DNA from: Lautropia dentalis
GTDB taxonomy: Bacteria > Pseudomonadota > Gammaproteobacteria > Burkholderiales > Burkholderiaceae_E
Direction of reading: 5' to 3'
Length of the DNA: 64,000 nucleotides
NCBI RefSeq assembly: GCF_003892345.1
Contig: NZ_RRUE01000002.1
Location: forward strand, 1,656,555 to 1,720,554
Shown here: one piece after another, positions 27,573 through 36,231 of the stretch
How positions within the stretch are numbered: position 1 is the stretch's first letter
Layout: the number at the start of each line of letters is the position of its first letter
Program-made: the position numbers and the translations under genes
The notes under the pieces: model-generated
The model's database searches: none
The model's input: only the letters and a program-made list of their open reading frames with translations
What the model was told of the DNA's origin: nothing

Positions 27573-28643
27573 ATGAGTCATTCCGAACGTCGCCGACAGT
27601 TTTCTGCAGCGCTCCTGGCCGCAGCGGGTACCAGTGTCGTCGGGCGCAGCACCCTGGCCCGCGAGGTACCGGCCAGCCGCGCCGTTGCCCGGGCCGCTGG
27701 TAGTGGTTCTGCTGGGGCCACACCCGTTGCCGTCGTCGCAGCCGCTTCTGCGCAGCCAGCGGCTTCCCGTGCTGCTGGGGCTTCCGGGGCCCGCGCGGCA
27801 GGAGACGCGTCTGTTGCTGCCAGCAAGCCTTCCGCCGGAACTGGTGCGGCTGGTACCGATGCCTCCGGTGGTGGTACATCCGACGCTGGTACTTCCGGTG
27901 CTGCTGCCGCGCCCACCGGGGCGACAGCCGCTGCATCACCCGGACAGGGGCGTACCCTGCCTTCGCTGCCGGCCAGCCTGTCGCTGGACTTCGATGTCTA
28001 TTACGGCGACTACACCGACCGGGGCATCCAGGTGGCAGGTGCGGTCTACCGGCTGAAGCAGCAGGGGGGGCGCTATCGCCTCAGTACCGAGGCGCGGGCC
28101 AATGGCGTGCTGGCGGTGTTCTACTCGGGCACGATCGAGCAGGTGAGTGAAGGACTGCTGGGGGGGCAGGGTTTCGTGCCCGACCGCTATTCCGAAAAAC
28201 GTGGCCGCCGGCCCGAGCGGCAGTACACCTTCGACCCCAAAACCCGGCGCGTCCGCCAGCTGGGTGATCCGGCCATCGATTACTCCTTCCCGGAGGGCAC
28301 GCAGGACCGGCTGTCGATCTTCTTCCAGCTGGGCCTGCTGGCACGGGCCGACGCGTCGCGTTTCCGGGCTGGCGAGACCTTCGTTCTGCCTCTGGCAGGG
28401 TCCCGCCGTATCGACGAGCCATTCTTTCAGGTGTCGCGGCAGGAGAAGATCCGAACCAATGCCGGCGTTTTCGATGCCGTGCATGTGGCCGTCAGCCGGC
28501 CGGGTGACAGTGATGCACCACGTTTCGACATCTGGCTGTCGCCGTCGCTGAAGATGCTGCCGGTCCGTATCCGGGTGTTCGACCACGGAGGCGGCGGCAA
28601 GATCATCGACCAGGTGCTGCGGAACAGGCCGCAGGGGGTGTAA
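27573..28643 (+). CDS. DUF3108 domain-containing protein
   Basis: A 356-aa protein. After a Tat/Sec-like basic start (MSHSERRRQFSAALLAAAG) comes a ~95-residue Ala/Ser/Gly-rich stretch, then a DUF3108 domain from LDFDVYYGDYTDRGIQVAGAVYRLKQ to KMLPVRIRVFDHGGGGKIIDQVL. DUF3108 proteins are periplasmic or outer-membrane associated in betaproteobacteria and adopt a lipocalin/LolA-like fold by inference; function unknown. It follows the TPM genes by 35 bp and is the likely last gene of the lemA cluster. Confidence 0.8.
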   Translation: MSHSERRRQFSAALLAAAGTSVVGRSTLAREVPASRAVARAAGSGSAGATPVAVVAAASAQPAASRAAGASGARAAGDASVAASKPSAGTGAAGTDASGGGTSDAGTSGAAAAPTGATAAASPGQGRTLPSLPASLSLDFDVYYGDYTDRGIQVAGAVYRLKQQGGRYRLSTEARANGVLAVFYSGTIEQVSEGLLGGQGFVPDRYSEKRGRRPERQYTFDPKTRRVRQLGDPAIDYSFPEGTQDRLSIFFQLGLLARADASRFRAGETFVLPLAGSRRIDEPFFQVSRQEKIRTNAGVFDAVHVAVSRPGDSDAPRFDIWLSPSLKMLPVRIRVFDHGGGGKIIDQVLRNRPQGV

Positions 28644-28698
28644 CCTGCGAGTATGCGCATCCCGAGCGTGCGCGTAGTCCGCCAGTGCGTGTGGCTCG

Positions 28699-28806
28699 TC
28701 AGTGTGTGGTGTTGGTAATCGGTACTAGCAGCCAGATGGCGGCCACCAGCAGGGCAAAGCCGATCACTTCGATCCGGGCGCGGGTGCGGGGTGAGAACTG
28801 CGTCAT
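28699..28806 (-). CDS. Small single-pass membrane peptide overlapping the DUF2325 gene
   Basis: A 35-aa open frame: a basic head (TQFSPRTRARIE), one hydrophobic helix (VIGFALLVAAIWLLVPI) and a short polar tail. Three ATGs in a row (28812, 28809, 28806) overlap the stop codon of the DUF2325 gene; GGAGG at 28814-28818 gives ideal spacing (7 nt) to the third. The head-helix layout is that of an inner-membrane small protein with the N-terminus inside. I do not recognise a family. The overlap and ribosome binding site make it likely to be translated together with the gene upstream. Confidence 0.6.
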   Translation of the reverse strand: MTQFSPRTRARIEVIGFALLVAAIWLLVPITNTTH

Positions 28807-28808
28807 CA

Positions 28809-30152
28809 TCATGCCTCCGTGTCGACGGTAATGGGGATGGTCCGGGCATCCTGGACGCCCTGTACCAGGCCGCGTTCAAAGGCGCTGGCGCTGGGCTTGT
28901 CCACGTACACACAGCGCTTGCCGGTGCGCTTGCAGTGGTCCTTCACCAGCCAGTAGGCGCTGTGGCTGATGCAGCCCGCCTGGCAGATGACCAGATCGGC
29001 GGCTGCCAGGCTGGCATCGAGGCGGTGCACGCTGTCCTCACGGCCGCCGTCGTGGTGAATGAACCGTCCGCCTTTCTTCTCGACGATGCGCCGGTAGATC
29101 GAGATGGCTGCATGGCGTCCGCCCACGCACAGCACGGCGCGCGAATCGAGCTGGTCGGCCGACGGGCTGCAGGCCGGGCAGCCGTTCTCGGTGGCATGTG
29201 CCTCGGGCACGTCCTCGCGGGCCGTGGTGGCATCCAGCGGGGTGGTGGCGGGCTGCTCCGGTGCACTGCCGGGGGCCGTGATGTTGCGGCGCATGTCGAC
29301 GATGCGCTGCATCAGTTCCTGGTTGCGTTCGCTCAGCCAGCGGACCTGTTGCGACAGCTCGATGCGGCTGTCCAGATCCTCGGCCTGGCGGCGCAGGGCC
29401 TCCAGCTCTTCCTGCAGCTGGCGGATGGTGTTTTCCTTGCCGGCATTGTCGGCGCGCAGACGCTGCACCTCGGCGTTCAGCGCCTCGGTTTCGGCGGCCT
29501 TGTCCACCTGCAGCTGCTGGTAGCGCTGCTGGGCCTTTTCGATGTCCTGCTGGCAGCGGGCGTGCTCTTCGGCCAGGGCGTGATAGCGCTCGTCGCGGTC
29601 ACGCGTGCTGGCGCTGGCCTGGTGCTGCAGCATGTGCACTTCGCGATAGATGCGCTCGGCCGTGGCGGCATCGCAGCGCGGGTGGGTCATGCAGGCCCAC
29701 AGACCCGCCGTGGTCTCGTTGCGGGCAATGAACTGCTGCCACTGCGCGTACAGGGCGTCGGCCGTCTTGACTGCTCCCAGCTTGCGCACGGCCATGGCAT
29801 AGCGCTGGTCCAGCTCCTTCTGCAGCAGCTCGGACAGGCTGCCACGCCGGCGACATTCGTTGACGGCGTTGACATGCAGTTCGTAGTCGTCCTGGGGCAG
29901 GGGGGCGTCCATCGTCCGGGCGGCCAGCTTGCGGAGCGTACCCATCGACAGGCACAGCCCCACGATCGGACAGTGACAGTGTGCGGCCAGATCCCACAGC
30001 TTGCGACGGCGAGAACCATTGTCCGAGGCCGGCAGCCGCGAGGGCTGACGCATGGTCGGCTCGAAATTGCTGATGTCGAGGGCGCTTTCCGCCGGATTCT
30101 TCAGAATGGCCAGGGTTGGCCGCTCGCCAAGGTAGAGTTCACGGTCTTGCAT
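28809..30152 (-). CDS. DUF2325 domain protein with coiled coil
   Basis: A 447-aa cytoplasmic protein. The N-terminal half is helical (a conserved region with LWDLAAHCHCPIVGLCLSMGTLRKLA), the middle (~200-310) is a long coiled coil rich in Glu/Gln/Arg, and the C-terminal ~100 residues are DUF2325 (VLCVGGRHAAISIYRRIVEKKGGRFIHHDGG... ADLVICQAGCISHSAYWLVKDHCKRTGKRCVYVDKPS). DUF2325 proteins are widespread in betaproteobacteria and often iron- or metal-regulated; function is not established. A Fur-like site 48 bp upstream of the start fits this. Confidence 0.82.
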   Translation of the reverse strand: MQDRELYLGERPTLAILKNPAESALDISNFEPTMRQPSRLPASDNGSRRRKLWDLAAHCHCPIVGLCLSMGTLRKLAARTMDAPLPQDDYELHVNAVNECRRRGSLSELLQKELDQRYAMAVRKLGAVKTADALYAQWQQFIARNETTAGLWACMTHPRCDAATAERIYREVHMLQHQASASTRDRDERYHALAEEHARCQQDIEKAQQRYQQLQVDKAAETEALNAEVQRLRADNAGKENTIRQLQEELEALRRQAEDLDSRIELSQQVRWLSERNQELMQRIVDMRRNITAPGSAPEQPATTPLDATTAREDVPEAHATENGCPACSPSADQLDSRAVLCVGGRHAAISIYRRIVEKKGGRFIHHDGGREDSVHRLDASLAAADLVICQAGCISHSAYWLVKDHCKRTGKRCVYVDKPSASAFERGLVQGVQDARTIPITVDTEA

Positions 30153-30199
30153 GGGGACGTCTCGCTGACTGCGCGAATGAAACGGTCCTATAGTCTATT

Positions 30200-30218
30200 A
30201 CTACTCATTATCATTAGC
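30200..30218. promoter_or_regulatory. Fur-box-like site upstream of the DUF2325 gene
   Basis: On the minus strand this 19-mer reads GCTAATGATAATGAGTAGT, which agrees with the Fur consensus GATAATGATAATCATTATC at about 14 of 19 positions, including an unbroken TAATGATAAT. It lies in an AT-rich patch, 48 bp before the start codon. Confidence 0.6.
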
Positions 30219-30557
30219 AAACGTAGTCGCCCGTTTCGATGCACGGTGGTGCCGAATGTTTTCGTGAGAAAACGTCAGATGGTTGGTGGATGATGCTGGA
30301 TGGCAGCGGATTCGCAGGTGCCTGGCGACGCCGTCGGGTCCGGTGCTTCTACTGACAGCAGTCCCGGAAGCCTTCAGTTCAATACAGGAGGACAGATTGC
30401 ACGGGGTCGGGGAAGTGGCGCAGTACGACCTGGTGCAAGCGACCTGACTGCAGAACGGGGGGCTTTATTGCGCAGAATGCGGGCTCAAGGCACGGAGTGC
30501 GGGAGCGTGTCAGGGGTATGGGGCAGGGTGCCATCCTGCCATGCACATGACATCCGC
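30219..30557. other. Intergenic stretch without a recognisable gene
   Basis: Lies between the DUF2325 promoter and the glnS terminator. Short frames occur but have no family resemblance or ribosome binding sites. Confidence 0.4.
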
Positions 30558-30651
30558 AAAAAACCGGCCTTCCCGCGTGGGCGCGCCGGTCAGCGTGCGC
30601 AGCAGCCGGCCGTCCCGCGTGGGTCGGGCAGATGCCCGCAGGGAAGGCCGG
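30558..30651 (-). terminator. Intrinsic terminator of the FKBP-glnS operon
   Basis: Reading the minus strand, an arm at 30651-30634 (CCGGCCTTCCCTGCGGGC) pairs with an arm at 30582-30564 ending GGGAAGGCCGG, and TTTTTT follows immediately (30563-30558). The ~50-nt loop is itself GC rich and self-complementary. Two similar 17-bp direct repeats (30679-30695, 30749-30765) lie between it and the glnS stop. Confidence 0.75.
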
Positions 30652-30780
30652 CAGGAGAGGAGGGGCGGCACGACAGCCAGAGGACTTGCCTGCAGCCCCT
30701 GTGTTGACGGCGCGCATCACGATCACGGTACCGTCTGCGGCAGGGCGCAGAGGGCTTGCCCGCAGCGCCCCCGGAGGGCC

Positions 30781-32577
30781 TCACTTTTTCTTGCCGAACG
30801 AGTCCTTCAGCGTCGTGACCCGGTTGAACACCGGCCTGTCGGCCGTGTGGTCGTAGCGGTCGGCCACGTAATAGCCCTGGCGCTCGAACTGGAACTGCTG
30901 CTCGGGCCGGGCCTCACGAATCTCCGGCTCGGCGTAGCCGGTACGCACGACCTTCGAGTCCGGGTTGATGTTGGCCAGTGGATCCTGTCCGCCGGCATCC
31001 GGCTGGGCGTCGAGGAACAGCGGCGCAAAGATGCGCAGCTCCACCGGCACGGCGTCGCTGGCCGATACCCAGTGGATGTTCCCCTTGACCTTGACGCTGT
31101 CCGCGCCCGGCGTACCCGAGCGGGTGTCGGGCAGATACTCGCAGTGCACCTGCAGGATCTCGCCGTTCTCATCGCGGTCCACGCCGGTGCAGCGCACGAC
31201 GAAGCCGTGCCGCAGCCGCACGAGCTGCCCCGGCGTCAGCCGGAAGAAGCCCTTGGGCGTGGTTTCGGCAAAGTCCTCGCGCTCGATCCACAGTTCGCGG
31301 CTCAGCTCGAAGCTGCGCTGGCCCCACTCGGGGTGGTGCGGATGACGTGGCGCGCTGCAGGCGATCCGTTCGGCCGGGTCCATGTTGTCGATCACCAGCC
31401 GGATCGGGTCGGTGATGACGTGCAGCCGGTTGACCGTCGGATCCAGTACCTCGCGCACCGTCTGCTCCAGTACCGCCATGTCGATCAGCTGGTTGGCCTT
31501 CGACACGCCGGCCCGCTCGCAGAACAGCCGGATGGAAGCCGGCGAATAACCACGCCGACGCAGGCCCGCAATGGTCGTCATGCGCGGATCGTCCCAGCCC
31601 GTCACGATGCCTTCGTCCACCAGGGCCTTCAGCTTGCGCTTGCTGGTGATGGTGTAGGTGAGGTTCATCCGGGCAAACTCGATCTGCCGCGGCAACGGGG
31701 CATCCAGCAGGCCGGTTTCGGCCACGCGGGCCAGCAGCCAGTCGTACAGTGGCCGGTGATCCTCGAACTCCAGCGTGCACAGCGAATGGGTGATCCGCTC
31801 CAGCGCATCTTCCAGCGGATGCGCATAGTCGTACATCGGGTAGATCGGCCAGGCATCGCCCGTGCGATGGTGGTGTGCCAGACGGATCCGGTACAGGATC
31901 GGGTCGCGCAGGTTGATGTTGGGCGAAGCCATGTCGATCTTCGCGCGCAGCACCATCGCGCCTTCCGGGTGTTTGCCCTCCCGCATCTCCCGGAACAGCT
32001 GCAGGCTCTCGGCCACCGGACGGTCACGGAACGGCGAGTTGCGCCCCGGCTCGGTCAGCGTGCCGCGGTTCTCGCGGATCTGGTCGCCGGTCTGGCTGTC
32101 CACATAGGCGTGACCGGCCTCGATCAGCTTCAGCGCGATCTGGTAGAAGGTCTCGAAGTAGTCGCTGGCGTAGTACAGGTTGCACTCGCCATCGTCGAAC
32201 TGCCAGTCGAAGCCCAGCCAGCGCACCGAATCGATGATCGCGTCGACGTATTCCTGGTTTTCCTTTTCGGGATTGGTGTCGTCGAAACGCAGGTGGCAGC
32301 GCCCCGCATAGTCGGCTGCCAGCTCGAAGTTCAGGCAGATCGATTTGGCGTGACCGATGTGCAGAAAGCCGTTGGGCTCGGGCGGAAAGCGCGTGCGGAT
32401 GCGGGCCGGGTCGGCCTGGCCCTCGCGCTGCACGGCGGCCACTCCGGGGCGGCCGGCCCAGCGGCGCCCGTCGAGCTTCCGGCTGGCCAGGTCGGCATCC
32501 ACCGCCTGACGGATGAAGTTGCTGACCGCGGTTGCGTCAGGGGCTGTGGCCGCGGAAGAGGTTTCGGGCGTCTTCAT
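30781..32577 (-). CDS. glnS: Glutaminyl-tRNA synthetase
   Basis: A 598-aa class I aminoacyl-tRNA synthetase that charges tRNA-Gln. The HIGH motif is in FPPEPNGFLHIGHAKS (~residue 65) and the KMSKS counterpart is TYTITSKRKL, as in GlnS. The C-terminal part is the two-barrel anticodon-binding domain. Length is slightly above E. coli GlnS (554) through an N-terminal lead of ~30 residues. I use the ATG at 32577; a TTG at 32595 is also possible and would leave only 2 bp to the FKBP stop. Operon with the FKBP gene upstream; strong terminator downstream. Confidence 0.95.
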   Translation of the reverse strand: MKTPETSSAATAPDATAVSNFIRQAVDADLASRKLDGRRWAGRPGVAAVQREGQADPARIRTRFPPEPNGFLHIGHAKSICLNFELAADYAGRCHLRFDDTNPEKENQEYVDAIIDSVRWLGFDWQFDDGECNLYYASDYFETFYQIALKLIEAGHAYVDSQTGDQIRENRGTLTEPGRNSPFRDRPVAESLQLFREMREGKHPEGAMVLRAKIDMASPNINLRDPILYRIRLAHHHRTGDAWPIYPMYDYAHPLEDALERITHSLCTLEFEDHRPLYDWLLARVAETGLLDAPLPRQIEFARMNLTYTITSKRKLKALVDEGIVTGWDDPRMTTIAGLRRRGYSPASIRLFCERAGVSKANQLIDMAVLEQTVREVLDPTVNRLHVITDPIRLVIDNMDPAERIACSAPRHPHHPEWGQRSFELSRELWIEREDFAETTPKGFFRLTPGQLVRLRHGFVVRCTGVDRDENGEILQVHCEYLPDTRSGTPGADSVKVKGNIHWVSASDAVPVELRIFAPLFLDAQPDAGGQDPLANINPDSKVVRTGYAEPEIREARPEQQFQFERQGYYVADRYDHTADRPVFNRVTTLKDSFGKKK

Positions 32578-32597
32578 GTGCGTGAATGCCGGCAACC

Positions 32598-32972
32598 TCA
32601 GACGCCCAGCAGTTCGACATCGAACAGCAGCGTGGCGTTGGGCGGAATCACGCCGCCGGCACCGCGGGCGCCGTAGCCCAGGTCGGCCGGGATCAGCAGG
32701 CGCCGCTTGCCGCCCACCTTCATGCCGGCCACGCCCTCGTCCCAGCCACGGATCACCTCGTGACGGGCCAGGCCGAAGCTGAAGGGCTGGTTGCGGTCAC
32801 GGCTGGAGTCGAACTTGCGGCCGGCGCGTCCACCCTCGGGGCTGGTCGGATCGGCCTCCCACAGCCAGCCGGTGTAGTGCACCTTCACGACCTGGCCCGG
32901 TTTGGCCTCGTCGCCGGTACCCACTTCGATGTCCTGGATGCCCAGGCCGTTTTCCCTGAATTCGAAACTCAT
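32598..32972 (-). CDS. FKBP-type peptidyl-prolyl cis-trans isomerase
   Basis: A 124-aa single-domain FKBP. Conserved pocket residues appear in VKVHYTGWLWE, GRKFDSSRDRNQPFSFGLARHEVIRGWDEGVAGMKVGGKRRLLIP and LGYGARGAGGVIPPNATLLFDVELLGV. It catalyses prolyl isomerisation in the cytoplasm (no signal peptide). An insertion after the first strand (LWEADPTSPEGGRAG) makes it a little longer than the minimal 108-aa form. It lies directly upstream of glnS. Confidence 0.92.
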   Translation of the reverse strand: MSFEFRENGLGIQDIEVGTGDEAKPGQVVKVHYTGWLWEADPTSPEGGRAGRKFDSSRDRNQPFSFGLARHEVIRGWDEGVAGMKVGGKRRLLIPADLGYGARGAGGVIPPNATLLFDVELLGV

Positions 32973-33205
32973 GCTGTGCCCCTCGCCGGGTGGTCAAACA
33001 AAGCTGACAAAGATAGCACGGCGGGGGGTCGCTGGGGGCGTAACAAGGGGCTGTCCGTGCCGGGCAGGAAGGCCTCCTGGCGCATCCGGCGGCCGTACGG
33101 GTGCAGCTGGGCCCGGCACAGGCCGGGCCAGGGGGCAGGAACCGCACGGTGGCGGGACGAACAGGTTCGCAACGTGCGCCGACGGCCCGTTCGGCGACCC
33201 GACGT

Positions 33206-33625
33206 TCAGCGCGGATCCACCGTGGCCCAGCTGTCGACCAGCGGATTCACGTGGGTGTTGTAGTAATCCCCCAGCGCGGACAATTCGGTCAGTGTGTCGA
33301 AGCTGAATCCCTGACGGTTGCCGCGGCTGTCGATCAGCAGGTCGTTGAGCTGGCGGCGGAAGGCGGCCGGCGTCTCCCAGGTGGCCAGCAGGCGGTCGAG
33401 CATCCACGGATGTTCCTGCGTGCAGCGCAGCGGGCGGGCATTGGCCGGCATGCGCAGCAGCACGCGCTGGGCCTGCGAGCTGAGCTGGTGGGCGCCGGGG
33501 ATCACCTCGTCGATGTCGCCCTGGGCGAGGGGGCGCTGGCCGGGGGCCGGGGGCGGTTCGATGGCAACTGCCCGCGGCACGATACGGGGGGCCGATTTGC
33601 TCGATTGACGAAACCAGTTGAACAT
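33206..33625 (-). CDS. Conserved hypothetical protein
   Basis: A 139-aa soluble protein. It begins MFNWFRQSSKSAPR, continues with a Pro-rich linker, and the C-terminal ~85 residues look folded (AQRVLLRMPANARPLRCTQEHPWMLDRLLATWETPAAFRRQLNDLLIDSRGNRQGF). The LLIDSRGNRQGF segment resembles a family of hypothetical proteins I associate with Burkholderiales. No motif suggests an activity. Divergent from aroA with 146 bp between them. Confidence 0.7.
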   Translation of the reverse strand: MFNWFRQSSKSAPRIVPRAVAIEPPPAPGQRPLAQGDIDEVIPGAHQLSSQAQRVLLRMPANARPLRCTQEHPWMLDRLLATWETPAAFRRQLNDLLIDSRGNRQGFSFDTLTELSALGDYYNTHVNPLVDSWATVDPR

Positions 33626-33771
33626 AACCGTTTGACCAGGTTGATGCCTGCGGCCGGAGGAACTGGGTGTGCGTTCCGGCCCGGGGCGTTGCGGAATCCT
33701 TCCAGCCGTCCTTCTTGCTGGATCGACCGCCAGTCTAGGAAAAACCGGTGTTCATCGGGAGGAATTTGTTC

Positions 33772-35091
33772 ATGTTTCAGGCATACGAAGTGGCCCCGGG
33801 GGGGCAGGTTTCCGGTGACATCCGGGTTCCGGGTGACAAGTCGATCTCGCACCGGGCCATCATGTTCGGTGCACTGGCCGAAGGCGACACGGTGGTCAAC
33901 GGTTTTCTGGAAGGGGCCGATGCGCTGGCAACTGCCCAGATCTTCCGGGCCATGGGCGTGCAGATCGACGGGCCGGTGGATGGCCGGGTGGTGGTGCACG
34001 GTGTGGGCCTGCATGGCCTGAAGGCGCCGGCCGGCGATCTGGACTGTGGCAACTCCGGTACGTCCATGCGGCTGCTGTGCGGCATTCTGGCGGGCCAGCG
34101 CTTCGGCAGCCGCATGGTGGGCGATGCCAGCCTGTCGCGCCGTCCCATGCGCCGGGTGATCGATCCGCTGGCCACCATGGGGGCGCGCATCGACAGTCAC
34201 GAGGGCAAGCCACCCCTGCAGGTGCATCCGGTGGCCGGCCTGAAGGCGGTGGATTTCACCATGCCGGTGGCCAGTGCCCAGGTGAAGTCGGCCCTGCTGC
34301 TGGCCGGCCTCTACGCCGACGGCGAGACCCGCGTGACCGAGCCAGCCCCCACGCGTGATCACACCGAGCGGATGCTGACGGCCTTCGGCGTGCAGGTCGG
34401 GCGCGACGGCGCGACGGCCTCGGTCAAGGGCGGGCAGGCACTGCGCGCCACGCAGGTGGATGTGCCGGCCGACATTTCATCCGCCGCGTTCTTCCTGGTG
34501 GCAGCCGCCATCTGCCCGGGATCCGATCTCATCCTCCGTCATGTGGGCATGAACCCCACGCGGATCGGCGTGCTGCACGTGCTGCGGGCCATGGGCGCCG
34601 ACATTACCGAACTGAACCCCCGGACGGTGGGGGGCGAGCCCGTGGCCGACCTGCACGTGCGGGGTGGGCACCTGCGCGGCATCGCCATCGACCCGGCCTG
34701 GGTGCCACTGGCCATCGACGAGTTCCCGGCGCTGTTCATCGCGGCCGCCTGCGCGGAGGGCACGACCGAACTGCGCGGGGCCGAGGAACTGCGCGTCAAG
34801 GAGTCCGACCGCATTCAGGTGATGGCCGACGGTCTGGCTGCCATCGGCTTTCCGGTCACGGTGCTGCCCGATGGCATGCGCATCGAAGGGCGGGGTGGCG
34901 AGGCCACGCCGTTTGCCGGCGGCACCATCCAGTCGCATGGCGATCACCGCATCGCCATGTCCTTCACCGTGGCGGCGCTGCGCAGTCGTGGCGCCATTCG
35001 CGTCGAGGACACGGCCAACGTCGGCACCTCGTTCCCCGGTTTCGTCGATCTGGCGCGGCAGGTGGGGCTGGGCGTGCAGGTGCTGGGGTAG
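33772..35091 (+). CDS. aroA: 3-phosphoshikimate 1-carboxyvinyltransferase (EPSP synthase), class II
   Basis: A 439-aa enzyme of the shikimate pathway, joining shikimate-3-phosphate and phosphoenolpyruvate. The phosphate-binding GDKSISHR (~21-28), NSGTSMRLL (~91) and SRRPMRR are present. It carries all four class II signatures: GDKS, SAQVK, RDHTE and NPTR, which mark the CP4-like, glyphosate-insensitive group rather than the class I type of E. coli. The ATG at 33772 follows GGAGG. It heads the plus-strand run aroA-cmk-rpsA. Confidence 0.95.
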   Translation: MFQAYEVAPGGQVSGDIRVPGDKSISHRAIMFGALAEGDTVVNGFLEGADALATAQIFRAMGVQIDGPVDGRVVVHGVGLHGLKAPAGDLDCGNSGTSMRLLCGILAGQRFGSRMVGDASLSRRPMRRVIDPLATMGARIDSHEGKPPLQVHPVAGLKAVDFTMPVASAQVKSALLLAGLYADGETRVTEPAPTRDHTERMLTAFGVQVGRDGATASVKGGQALRATQVDVPADISSAAFFLVAAAICPGSDLILRHVGMNPTRIGVLHVLRAMGADITELNPRTVGGEPVADLHVRGGHLRGIAIDPAWVPLAIDEFPALFIAAACAEGTTELRGAEELRVKESDRIQVMADGLAAIGFPVTVLPDGMRIEGRGGEATPFAGGTIQSHGDHRIAMSFTVAALRSRGAIRVEDTANVGTSFPGFVDLARQVGLGVQVLG

Positions 35092-35246
35092 CCGGCGCGA
35101 ATCCCCGGTGCGGCAAACGGGCGATGGTGAGACAATCAGGGTATTGATTTTCAACCATCGACCCAGGGGCTGGCCGGTCCCTGCAGCCGGCCTTCCGGCC
35201 GGGGCAGGGCGCGGGCCCGTCCCGGACATCCCGAAGGAGACCCGAC

Positions 35247-35951
35247 ATGTCTGCACACGCCCCGCACGAATCCCGCAAACACCATGAAAATCATGCGGTA
35301 CCGGTCATCACCATCGATGGTCCCACGGCGTCGGGCAAGGGGACCGTGGCCGTTCTGGTGGCGAAGAAGCTGGGCTTTCACTACCTGGACAGTGGCGTGC
35401 TGTACCGTCTGGTGGCCATGAAGCTGGTGCAGGCCGGTGAGGACGGGGCCAACGAGGCCGCAGCCGTGCGTGCCGCCGAATCGCTCGATCCGCAGTTCGG
35501 CCCCGAGGGTCAGGTGCTGCTGGAGGGTGTGGACGTATCGGCCGACATTCGCGCCGACGGTATCGGCCTGCAGGCCTCGCGGCTGGCCGTGCACCCGGCC
35601 GTGCGCCAGGCGCTCAATGTCATCCAGCACCGTGCCCGTCGCGCGCCCGGGCTGGTGGCCGATGGCCGTGACATGGGTACCGTCGTCTTTCCCGACGCGC
35701 CGCTGAAGGTGTTTCTCACGGCCAGCGTGCAGGCGCGCGCCGAGCGCCGGTACAAACAGCTGCTGGAAAAGGGTTTCTCTGTTAAACTTGAAAAGATTTT
35801 GCACGATCTGCAGGAGCGCGATCACCGCGATGCCGGCCGGGCCATTGCCCCGCTCAAGCCCGCGGCCGATGCCTTCTGGCTCGATTCGGCTGGCCTGACC
35901 ATCGGCGAAACGGTGGAGAAGGTGCTGGCTGCCTGGCAGCAGCGGCAGTGA
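35247..35951 (+). CDS. cmk: Cytidylate kinase
   Basis: A 234-aa (d)CMP kinase. The P-loop is [11 protein letters not shown], and the CMP-binding domain has [33 protein letters not shown] and the LID region [15 protein letters not shown] histidine-rich ~18-residue leader precedes the kinase core. GAAGGAGA before the ATG supports this start. Followed by rpsA, the most conserved gene pair in Proteobacteria. Confidence 0.95.
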   Translation: MSAHAPHESRKHHENHAVPVITIDGPTASGKGTVAVLVAKKLGFHYLDSGVLYRLVAMKLVQAGEDGANEAAAVRAAESLDPQFGPEGQVLLEGVDVSADIRADGIGLQASRLAVHPAVRQALNVIQHRARRAPGLVADGRDMGTVVFPDAPLKVFLTASVQARAERRYKQLLEKGFSVKLEKILHDLQERDHRDAGRAIAPLKPAADAFWLDSAGLTIGETVEKVLAAWQQRQ

Positions 35952-36231
35952 GCGCCTCGGCAGCATCGGGCCGCGGCCTTCCGTGTGGCCCTACTCACGG
36001 TGACCTGGCCATCCTGCCAGCCATGCATCATGGCCACCCAACCGGTTGGCTGTGGCCTGGCCCGGCGCTGCAGTGTGCAGATCAAGGTTTTCAGGCTGCC
36101 GTGTCCATGACGGCAGCCTCTGTGCCCGGTTCGCCGTCACGCTCCGGCGGGCCGGGATTTTCCGCAACACCGCTGGCCGGTCGTGGCATGCATGGACAGC
36201 CACGCCGCCGGCGAGAATCTTTTGGATATCA

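Noticed and set aside
30300..30707. Plus-strand open frame between the DUF2325 gene and glnS
   Set aside because: Crosses the glnS terminator; no domain or ribosome binding site.
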